Shown in pieces: positions 11,601 through 23,600 of a stretch of 64,000 nucleotides of DNA (position 1 is the first letter of the stretch; each line of letters starts with the position of its first letter). The position numbers and the translations under genes were made by a program. The notes beneath the pieces were generated by a model. It saw nothing but the letters and a program-made list of their open reading frames with translations. It was not told where the DNA came from and made no database searches. Origin of the DNA: Phoronis australis (Eukaryota > Phoronida > Phoronidae); the NCBI GenBank assembly GCA_002633005.1, contig NMRA01000050.1, positions 519,983-583,982 of the forward strand, read 5' to 3'.

Positions 11601-14600
11601 GTCGACCAGCAGCCGACCAACAACGGTTGGCTAGGCGCCGTCTGCTGAGTCGCCTCTGCGGTCGGCACTTGGGTCGGCAAAGTGGTCGCCTAGCATAGAC
11701 GACCAATTCGGATTAAGCGTGTCTTTGGTCGACAATTACCATTTTATGACTTAGCGGGTGAACTTGGGCCAATCAAACACTTAACTGTTCGCTGTTCGTT
11801 CACCAGTGGCAACTCCGGTCTTGACATCGGTTTGAAAGTTACATAAGGTACTATTTTGTGACCACTAATTATTTTGTCTCATTTACAGCTTTTCACTATT
11901 CAGCAATTCTTTTTTTAATTAAATGTGTTGCCCTGTGCACATTGATAACAGGTTCATTAAATTAATATGTTTGAAATCATGTAAAACATTGTATGATCAT
12001 AGGAAACAGACAAAGTAGTCCAGCTCAGAATAAAGTTGTAAATGCAGTTGTATGACCAACTAGACTTGCGAAGGACTAGATGACTGTTGCACCCTTTGTA
12101 CTTGTTCCCCATGTCTTCTAGGGATAGCTTGTTCTCACAGTGCCACAAACTGCTCCCTGTGGACGACTACATGGATGTTTGTGTTGAGGACTTGTGCGAG
12201 TGTGCTGAAGACAATGGCATTGATGGCCTGGATAAGTGCAAGTGTGACAACCTGGCCTTTTTCTCACGCAGCTGTTCTACCGTTGGAGTCACCATCATCG
12301 ACTGGCAATACAAACTTCAATGTGGTAAGTTGATATTCAGGTTTGGGGTTATTTTCTACCTTTGTAATCAAAAAGTAAATCAGTTTAGAGTAATGCAAGG
12401 CTAAGCATTGATAAGCCACACATTTAGAGAAGAAGCATTTTTAAGTTTATTATACTAATCAGCAAGTTGGATTTTTAAAATAGTACTGCAAACTTAGGGT
12501 TTTTAGTGCAAGACTCGTTAACTAGGTATCAATGGCTTAAACAAAACACACATCAAGCTTTTCCAAGAATTTTGTTTAGGTACCAATGGAATTTATTAAT
12601 TAAAACTTGTCAGAATGTTTCCACTCTAACCGTCGACATGCTCCTACATATACTTGCCAATTGCAGACATTCGGACGTGTCCTCCAGACCAAGTGTGGAA
12701 TGAATGTGGTGGTAGTTGTCCACGCACGTGTCATGACTTCCGTGACAAGTCCCCCCTGTGTACAACCTCATGCGTGCCTGGCTGTCAATGTAGGCCAGGT
12801 CTGGTGAAGAAGGGAGCCACCTGTGTTCCTATTGATCAGTGCGAGGATTGTAAGTGAATCTGTCACTTAATAAAACATTCACTTATAATTATTCTACTTT
12901 TAAATTTTCTGAATAACCAAAAAAGGCAATTTTTAGAGTTTGCTCAGAATTATTAGAATGTTAGCAATAAGTCATGTAATCAACAGAAACTACAAACGTA
13001 AGGAGAAATAGTACCTTTTAAATCAGCAACATTGCAGATTTCCTACAATTTTGCAAACAGGGAAGCATTGCCAGTGCATAAGTATAAAAGCAGTAAGAAC
13101 ATTTTGTGTTCTCTGTTGTAAGACAATCCTTGTATCAATTTTTCAAATGACTTCTTTCAGATATTCAGATTGCTCAACTATTAGTTTAATAAACGTATTT
13201 CAGAGGTTATGTATGCGAAAGTCCCCTGTTTTAGAAAGGAATGTTTAATGTGTCATTATTCAAATAATGCGCTGTCCTGTTGCAAATGGTGCTGATAAAA
13301 TGTAGTTTCTTCAGTGAAAACTATGACTGAAAAGAAATTGTTTGGTGTGCAATTTGCTCAATCAACTTTTAAGGTTTTTCCAATTAATATCTTGTATTTT
13401 CTTGTGGTGACTTTCATCTCCAACTATTAGATATCTTGTATGTGTTTGTGTCCAGGTGTATGTACCGGTTACGGTGACCCACACTATATCACCTATGATG
13501 GACACTACTTTGCCTTCCAAGGCAATTGTACTTATGTCCTGTCCAGGGACATTGCTCGAAAGGACTTCGAGGTGACTGCCCTCAACGAAGACTGTAACAT
13601 GCAGCCGCATACAACGTGTACCAAGGAATTGCAGGTCAAATATAGAGGACACACAGCAACACTGGGACAGTTGTACAAGGTAGGGGTCTCCTCCTTGCTC
13701 TTATGGCACTCTTAATTCAGAACAGTGCCTTGACGATGACTGCCACTGCCCTCTATCTGAGAAATGAGCAAAGTAACTTTCAAGCAAAGTGGGAGTCTGA
13801 ATTATAGGTGTATGCACTACTAAGGACACAGTAATTTTCAGTCACAGCATTGTCTTAAGTCACCTTCATATGGTCCCAGGTGATGACGGGATTATTATAG
13901 AACCATTTACCATCGCAGTGAATACTACTGAATGCATTGCTAAACTCTGTGTCTTCAGATTGTGGTCGACGGTCGCAAACTGACTGATGCTGACTTGCCG
14001 TTTGACAGCTATGGCTTTAACATTGAGAAGGTGGGGCTTCACACCATACTTACTGTGCCAGCAATCAACTTGCAAGTCAGGTACTCCATGGCCAACTATG
14101 GTTTCCGTATCACGCTACCGTCCTCCAGATATTACGGCATTACTGAAGGTCTCTGTGGTAAGTAAGCAGTCACCTGCAGTTACAGTACAGTTGCTGTCAT
14201 ACATTCTCACTGTCTTGGGCAAGCTAACTTAGACCACAATGGGTACGTCACATAAACGGATTAGAAGCACTAGGCCTCATTGTCAGTGGGGTAGCATTGG
14301 CTTGTTCAAGGGGTGAATCAACAATTGGTTGGACTTCAAACCAGTCAGCTGAACTACAAAACCAAATGGCTGGTGTTCTAGCTTGGTGGTCAAACCTCAA
14401 AACAGGTTGGCCGGTATTCCAAAACCAGTTGGCCATGCCCAAGAAATTGATTTGCTGGACCTAAAACAGGTTAGCTGTTGCTCAAACCGTCGGCTAAACA
14501 AATCGCCGATTTTGAACAAAACAAATGTTTGCGAAAAATAAACACTAGATGTCACTTGAATCCTTCAAGACATTCAAAGCGAGTCTCTGAGGAAATCCGG

Positions 14601-17600
14601 TCACTGTGTTTGATCACCAGCTAAGTGGTTGTAGCACCAGCCGTCGTGTTTTGGGTCCAGCCAGTTAGTTTTTTGGGTGCATGAGGCCGCTACGTTTTGA
14701 AGTCGGAACAACACCTTTGATCGCCATTGGTTTGCAGTCCAGCCAACTGGCTTTGAAGTCTGGGCAAGTTGTTTTGAAGTCTAACCAATTGTTGATTCCC
14801 CCTTATTGTTGGTGGAACCAAAATCATAAGTTTTTTAGTAGTCGGGATGTGTTATGAATTCAATTGAGTACTAGAGGTTTGAGACAGGAAAACACAACCA
14901 ACAAGGCAAATGGGCGGTGAACATATAGTGAAGATGTTTGGTAATGATTGTATAAGGTAATTAAAGTCACAAACTTTACCAGTCAAGAGAATGTATTCGT
15001 GTTCATGAGGATACTGTCTGCTGTTGGCAGGAAATTGCAACAATAACAAAACGGACGACCTGAAGGGAAGTGACCTGGTGTTGAAAAGTACTGTGGATGA
15101 GTTTGGTATGTCTTGGCTGATCAACAACACTGACAGCAGTCAGTGCATTGTAGAACCAGGGTGTCAACCAACCTCACCTAACAAGGCCTGTTCGAAGATT
15201 TATGAAGAAAGGTAATGTGCAACCAATGTTTGAAACTGGGAAATGATACTCCTGGCATGTGTTCTAAGTTTTGTCAAGGAGGTAACTGAGGGTTAAACAT
15301 TTCAGGATGTCATGTCACAGTTATGGCAAAAGTCCAAAAGAAAATGATTCTGAAATGAAGAATATATTAATTAATATTAGATCGTACTAACTGTACCGAC
15401 ACTGCATTTCGTAAATTTTGTGTTAAACAGGAAGCAAAGTTCGAAAAATGGGAAGCAAACCAAACTTCATATGGTCCATCATGGTTTTATCATGAATCCT
15501 GACTTGTGGTAGTGAAAAAACAAAGGGCTCCACCCAAAATATGTCCCAAAACAATGTCTTCAAAGAAATATAAGTGAGCCTTTTAGAAGCTAGTTGTGTA
15601 ATAACTACATATTATATCTCTGCATCTGAGCTATGGCTCATCGTGTGACCATTCTTTTGCAGACCCCTGAATTCCATGATCCATGAGAGGAACAAAGTCT
15701 TATCTTGTGAGTTTTATGCTTCCAAACATTGATAATCTCTCCTTTGCTCCAGGTTCAAGGAATGTCACCCTCTGATTAACCCCTTGTCCTATTACGACAG
15801 CTGCGTCTTTGACAGTGGTTGCTCAACAGGAGATGGAAAGACAGAGGCTGTGTGTGAATCCTTCACTGCGTATGCTCGTGCCTGTGCCATGGTTGGAGTC
15901 TGTCTGACCTGGAGATCGGAGGATATGTGTCGTAAGTTGATTAGTTAGGCACACACTACTTGATTGATCAAATGTTTGGATGTCAAAAGGTGGTTTGTTT
16001 GCCATTATTTGTGGTGAATCGATCATATTCTTTATTGTTGTTAGCTAAGTGACTTATGAGTGCTAGTTCAAGGCCATGTTATTTATGTTCCCCTTTATTC
16101 CAGCCTATACTTGTGGTGCCAACATGGAGTTCAATCAGTGTGGTCCGTCTTGCACTAAAACCTGCCAAAACAAAGCTGTTTACAATGAGACGGATTGCAC
16201 AAAGTCGTATGTTGACGGTTGCTTCTGCAAGCCCGGTTTCTTGTCCCATCGTGGACATTGTGTGGAAGAGAATAGTTGCATCACAGATGAACCGACTCCA
16301 CCCACCCCGAGTAAGTGATACTACGGAGCAGTTAGAAAAAGTGACATGTTACTTTCCCAGTTTCTGCAGAGTTACGCTCTATTGGGAAGCACAACTCCTG
16401 GACTTAGCAATCGCAACTCCTTTCAAAATATGTGGATTGGAATTGAAATGCTGAGTTGTGCAACTCTGCTTGGGTGGAAACCATTAACTTCGCTTCAGCT
16501 GAAGTAATATTTAGAGGTCGCAAGACTTAGTGAGACATTCGTCATCCACGTTATTTGTAGTTGCACATAAAGGACTAACATACCGTAAATGTTTGGGTTA
16601 ACGCCCACGCTCAGTTAACTGCCCACCCTCTACTTTAGGTGGATTTTCGATTTAACCGTCCACTGCTCGGTTAACCGCCCCTCTGCGATTTTTGAAGATT
16701 TCCAGTTAAGCGCCCACCTTTCAGTTAGGTGCCCATCCCTGACTTTTTCATATTGAAGATTTAGCGCCCAGTGTTAGGAAACGCGCGATTCCCAACTGTT
16801 ATATACAGATGATGATCTCAACGAGCGCAACGACGCTGCATGTGCCTCGGGACGGCGGTTTGGCAATGTGAATTACAATACAAGTAACGAATTATTGTCC
16901 CGGGTCATGGACTTACTTCAAAATATAATACTTGAACATTTTTGTCATTTTATTTTCTTCCCATGTTTGCAAAGTTTAAGAACCCCGCCGGCGTCAATAC
17001 CTCCGCTTTCAGTGACGCTGTCTGCCACGCTGATTTTCTGTCTGCAGTCCACTAGATAACACATATATTCGAAATAATCGGGCCAGAGAAATGTGACAAT
17101 TATGGTCTTGCAAACCCTCCAAATTCTCTTTAGGTGGGAAGCTCTCGTATGTTGAAGAATTAATTCCCATAACTCACGCAAAGATGTCAAATTCTATCTA
17201 TTTTGATGAATGTTATTGCCAGGTTATGGAGAATATGTGGCAACCAAAGGGACAGTGTGCCTCAAAGGTTCAAAGGTTGGCAATACGTTACTGTATGTTA
17301 GAGTATCATCTTGAAGTAATAAAAAACTTCTAGTCAAATTTCATTGATTTTCGCTTATTGCATCTCAGTGAAACTGGCGTTAGCAGATTTAACTAATGTT
17401 GCTGGCTGTTCTTTACTACGATTTCGTGTCAACCCCGCCTGACTGTGTGAATGATTGCTTCCATATTCCCTTTTTAGCCATCCAGAATAAGTTTGTTTCT
17501 ACATTGGCCAGTTCCAGCCTGAACAAATTTCTTACCATTCGAGCCTGAAATATCTACGACACAGACTGACTGAAAATTGGCAATAGTTGATAGGAGGTGC

Positions 17601-20600
17601 ACGAAGCTAGCTATGGGCATGGCGCACTCGGGCTTAGGGAACATCGAGCAGGAAAATATCATAGGCCCTACGTGCGTGCTGAGTCCCGCTGCTATCTTTG
17701 GCCATTAAGAACGCGACGCATATTGAAAGAAGTCATTATATTACTTAATGGCCTTTCCAAGTCAAGATTCCTTGCCGTGACATTGCGCGCAAACAGCGGG
17801 ACCGACCAGTTCCGCAGTGCAATAGTGTAGGTGATATTATACTAGGATATAATCTGGCCATCTTGCATGTAAAATAAATGTGTTTTCCACCGTGACCACA
17901 AAGTTGGGTAAGGTGTTCGTTTATGAATGTTTTGCGATGTTTTATCACATATTTATGCCGTGGTTCAAAATTGATTGACGACTGGCGCATGTCCGCTTAC
18001 CCCCCCCCCCTTATNGCATGTCCGCTTACCCCCCCCCCTTATTCTTGTCTTACTTCTTTGCTGAGCATTGAAAATGTTATTGAGTCACGGAGTGTCGACT
18101 ATAAACATCCCAAACACAAAAAACACCTGTATTAGTTTTTCAAACTTTATTACAACTAATTTTAAAACTGCTCTCTGACTCGGCACTTGACAGTTAGCAC
18201 GGGACTGTAACCTTGATGTCAGCTGTGACCTCTGCAACACATGAGGCTTGTACGCGCGCACTTTTGCAGTGTCATCGCTTGCGATCAAGTGGAGCGCTGC
18301 GTGGTCACTGGTCGTCTGCGCACTACAGTTCTAACAAACTAACAAGACAGCAGGATGGCATGGGTCCATTGCTCAGCAATTTTATAAATTTAATCGTTAA
18401 TGACTAATCTGAGGGCAACAGAACCTTTGTTGGGATTATCCGCTGTTATGAAGTTTTTACCGACGTGACGATAAAGCTCTTTGAAAAGTGCTACGCGTAC
18501 CGAGTATGTGTATGGTGTGGGGACGAGGTAAGATTAACCGCCCAGGGCGGTTGTCTATCGTAATAAGCGCCCATGTTCGGTTACCCGCCCACCCTAGATT
18601 TCTTGAAATTTCACGTTTAAGCGCCCATGTCTAGTTAACCGCCCACCCCCATTTTTGGGTTTGCCAATTTAACCGCCCAGGCCGTTAACCCAAACGTTTA
18701 CGGTAACATAAAATCTGACAGGAAATAACACAGTTCATCATGTATGGCAAAAGATGTTTATTTATTCAAACTGATTAGTTTGAGTCTTCGATACAAATAT
18801 GCCATGTGGTGTCTCAATTAGCAAACTAAGGGTAGCTCTGATGTTGCCAGCCAATGGGAAAGGTAAGTGGAGCTGTAGAGTTGCAATAGTTCCTCATTAC
18901 GGTTTGGTGGGAAAATGGATTTTTTTAATAATTTATTCTAATTGGGCAGCCACTGATCCAACAAAAATTCAATAAAATGCTGTTCAAGTAATCAGCTTGT
19001 TAAACTGAAGCATTGCATCTTGAATGTAAAAGAAAGTTTTGATTTACAATGATTGAATTATTGGCAACTGGAGTGGTTGTAATCAGACAATAGGTGACTT
19101 AATGGTTGAAGGACAAGGATTGTGACCATGGTAATTACTTTGAGGCGATGCAGTTAGGAGTTTGGTGTTCTAATATTGCTTGGTAATGTTTAGTTGGGGA
19201 TTCACAGAATACAGGGTACTTGTTATTCTCATGCCTGAATGGACATTTAGAAATAATAGGCATGTGGTGTACACACTCTGTTGATGTACTGTTCTGTGTT
19301 TCATCCTCAGGGTGTCCACCTTGTCCCACACTCAAAGTTCCAATTCCTAGCCTAGGTGAGGAGTTGCGTACAGTGAAGACGGCCAATGGATGCTGCGATA
19401 AATACGAAGTGGTGTGTGTGCCTTCAAAGTGTACAAATACTTCCAACTATTGTGAATCCCCTCAGCAAGCCGTCCGCGTGAATATGGGTCAATGTTGTCC
19501 AGTGTTTGAGTGCAGTAAGTTTAATTCATTATCCATGTAAAAGAAACTGCGAGTAGGACCGAAAGAAGATAGATTGGCATTTCAAAACATTCCAAGATAT
19601 GCAGTCAGTAGCTACCTATATTTGCAGACTCAAGAAATTGTACAAGTTATATGCTTTGACTCTTCAGGTATTCAGGGTTTCACAGGGATATACTTAGCCA
19701 CTCGCCCAGTCGCCCCATGTGAGTAAAAACGGTGTTGGGCGAGTAGAAGTTGACTTGCCGATCGGTCAGCTGGCGAGCGAATTTTCAGAGCGGAAAAGCA
19801 TATTGTTTCCCAGATTAACACCATGAATAAATTTTCTGCTTCTGTTCAGTTTGGTGAGCGTGACAATACTGCGGCAGTAAAAAACATGGATCTTATGGAT
19901 TCAGTAGATGTCACCTGATTCGTCTAGACACACAGTGTGTGGTAGTGTACAAAGGAATGTGTACTAGTCTGAAATGAAGAAAAGGGGGGAAAGGCCGAAG
20001 ACTGATTCATGTGCTCACAGCAAGTGAAATACCATATTTCTTGGGAACTGATTTCTTATTGTGATGTACAATGTCATTTTAGCCAAAGCTACTTTATAAA
20101 TAATAACATTCGTCCTAATAAGCGCCCATGCCCCTATGAGCGCCCCCCTCTAGTTTTCAGACTTCACTAAAATAAGCGCCCAGTCCATGAACGTGTATAT
20201 GCACATGCAATAAATGCCTTACCTACAGTTCTAAAATTCTCCAGTAATGTGTTCAATTTATCAATAATATCCAACAGTCCTGAAAAATCATTGTGCGCGG
20301 AATTTCTAGACCACGAGCCTTGCCGCTATGTCGGTATTTAGCCGTGGCTGTACAATTCAAACGTCCGCAGTGCTTCAAAAAGAACGCTAAAGTTTTGCTG
20401 ATCTTGGGAGGAACGTGCCCCACTATGGTCTGGCCTTTCAGAACAGACGCTGCGTACTTGCCACAGGGATTGTATTGTATCTTTACCATACAGATCTTCT
20501 CCCTCAACAGGAATCTAAATTACTTTGTACTCGTAAAAAACACGAATCAAAACTTGACCAGTGTTAATGAGCATGTGGACAAGAAGCTCGTGCTAGGGCC

Positions 20601-23600
20601 TACATATATGTGGGCGTGCTACTTTGGAAAGAACTCCGATGACGCGCTTGCTCACTGGGCACGCACTTGCAGACTTAAAACAAACATCACGTAACAACAA
20701 CTTGTGTGTTCGTCCATAAGTTTTCTCGTGTTGCGAGGTGCGATCTAGCGCAGATTTGGATTTAATCTGCACTTAATCCTAGCTCCACAGTACCTTAAAA
20801 AATTAGGGACACTATTTGGAAAGGTTGAGGAGGATTTCAGGTAATTTGTTGAGTCGAAAGTGTATTTTTACTCAAAAACTCAAGTTAACCTATCGATGAT
20901 TGTGAGACAGCAACGCATCAGTAGGCAAGTTTTCGCCCTGGGATTTCAGCACATTTTTTTAAAAAAGATCGTAATTTAACAACAAAATTTGATAGCATTG
21001 CACCAAAGTTTTGTAGGAAGCCTGTCGTAAGTTACAGATACGTCACAGTGCATATTAAAATTTGATGAATCCTAACTTCCGATGTCATCCGTTTTGGAGA
21101 CCAGGTTTCAACTGCTTATTAGGGCGAATGCAGTAGCCTATAAGATGGTGACATCAACGTACGAAAAAATGATTTTTATTGACCGTGGCAGCAAGGTTGT
21201 GGTGACAGACACAAACAGCCAGGTGACAGAACTTCGCACTGGGCGAGTAGATTTTCTGGCTCGCTCACCCAGCTGGCGAGCAGGGTTTTGAAACATAGGT
21301 ATATCCCTGTTTCAGAATTAAATGACATAACAAAACGTATATAAGTCAGGCGACATAATAGATCAGTGAATTAAACACAAAGGCATTGTAATGAACTTGG
21401 CATACACATGCAATGCAACAGGTTGGATCTCTCATATAAAAATTGTGTTAAAATTATCAATCAGTTTTGTCTCAGATATTGGTGCTCGTGTTGAGCTTAT
21501 TTCAGATATCTCACAAGGACATTCAAAAACTAGGTTTTAAGTAAAACTTTTACAACTGTTTTTGAGTCTTTACTGGTGATTTACAAAGAACCTCGAGGAA
21601 ATTTTCTTGGCAGCAGATCAGAAATCCCCTGCACATTTTTCTGAAGGTATTGAGTTTCAAAACACAAAACATCATAGTATTAGTATCCTTGCAACTGAAG
21701 GTAATTGACATATTTCAGGATGTCCATCGACAAAAGGCTGTGTGATTGGAGTCAAGCCAGAATGTCCACCTGTAAGTATTAATTGGAAGCGTTTTGGTAA
21801 GGCTGACAAAAACTTTTTAAACACAGTTTGAAGTTTGCATTTTTGTTTCGACGGGATTTCCATTTAATGTGAGAATGGCCTTATATACGAGTCTGGCTTT
21901 TTATTCGGGCCTGGTAAATATTTTCATGGATTTTTTAGCGAGCCAATATTTTATTGACTTTGATTGTACTTATCTTTTAATATCCCAGGTCATGGACTAA
22001 ATTTTGAGGTTGAGAGCTCTCAAAATGCATTATTTTGCTCATAAAATGCCATAGCCTTATAAATCAAGCTTTGCGGTAGATAAATTAATCATTGGTAGGT
22101 CTACCAAGGGGACAGTACGAAGCCCAAGTATCATCTTCTTATGAATTAGCATCCGTGAGAGTGGACGAGACAGTGTGGCTCAGTGGTTAGAGCTCCAGAC
22201 TCCCACTTGGGAGACCTTGGTTCAAATCCTGGCTTCACTGGTTGACATTCGGGCATGGCACAAAGGTGTTACCTGTTCCTCTAAGCTTGGTCTAACTTGT
22301 GAACGTGTGCAAGGGAGTCAATGAGAACTTGGATATAATGCGAAAGCAGTTTCTGGGGCTGTGCTCTTAACAAAAGCATCCATGACAGATTGTAATAGTA
22401 ATGTCAATAAGGAAAGGTTAGAGGAATTTTATTCTAAGCTTTACAATTGATGTAAACAGTGACATACTTGACCTGTCTAGGGTCTTGTATAGCTTGAGTG
22501 TAGATGAACGGCTTAGCTCTTCTTTATTTCTTCAAATAAGTAGTACTGTTGTTTTTGGTGAAGCAAAGCATAGTTGATATTCCTCAATATTATCTATGGA
22601 TAACCATCTGATGTAAGTTGTTACCTTCAATTTAGTGGACATCCCAGAAGTTCATGGAATTGAATGAAAAGCTTGATGCTTATGAGATGTCTTGCAAGGT
22701 CAAAGCTCTGAGACTAAGTATTATGCAATATTCAGTACAAAATCAATATATGGAAATTAACCATTTCAGGGCCTGGAACCAACTGTCGAGAAAGAGCAAA
22801 AGTGTGGCTGTATCTCTTATCATAAACCTTGCAGTAAGTATATGTGTGCTTTTGTTGATTAGACTTCTGTTGGGCTATTTTTAGTCATGTGGGGATATGA
22901 ACAATAAGTATTTGGCACTGTCATAATGTCATAAGGTAAATCAGTCCTGTAAATTGTAAAATGTTTTGTGTATGTTATACTTACAACAATTCTCAGTTTT
23001 AACCTAGCCTAGTAAACATTTTGAAACCAGTTGGAAAGTGATCTAAATCATTCGTAAGTTAGTTTTAAATGAGGAGGAAAGGTGTACAAGTTGAAGATAT
23101 GCTACATATTTCTAACTACTTTTAGCATAAAATGCAAGTGATGAATTTTAACATTTTTAATGTGACAATTACCATCATCATTAAACACCATAACAATCAC
23201 ATGAAAAGAACTTCTTTAAATCTTGAAACTGTGTGAAATTTATCCGTGTGCGAGACGACGCCTCTCAACAACCATGTGGGACTTTACACGGTTACAACAT
23301 CTACATCTTTGAGACAAAGAGCAATGCTTTAGCAGTATCCGAACCAAGTCTCATTCTTATGATCTTTCAACCATACCTACTAGTATATGAACGTGCGCTT
23401 TTAGTTCCCCATTTTAAAGCATCACTGCTTTAAATAATCAATCAACGGTAAAATTTCACCAATTTAGGACACAATATGGCCACCAGATGAAATTTTATTT
23501 TCTAACTTATTTCACAAGTACACTTTACCACATTAATATTTTACCATGTTCGGGTTTTGTATGGTTTTTACCATCACTCACTGAGAGGCAATTTTGGCAA

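Noticed and set aside
22171-22240. Possible functional tRNA-Gly gene
   Set aside because: A and B boxes are good, but the acceptor, anticodon and T stems each have mismatches and a SINE-like tail follows.
22654-22884. 76-codon open frame starting MELNEKLDAYEMSCKVKA
   Set aside because: It overlaps the short block 2 exon 22770-22833 in another frame. The exon has good splice sites, matches block 1 and keeps the overall frame; this ORF has no recognised pattern.
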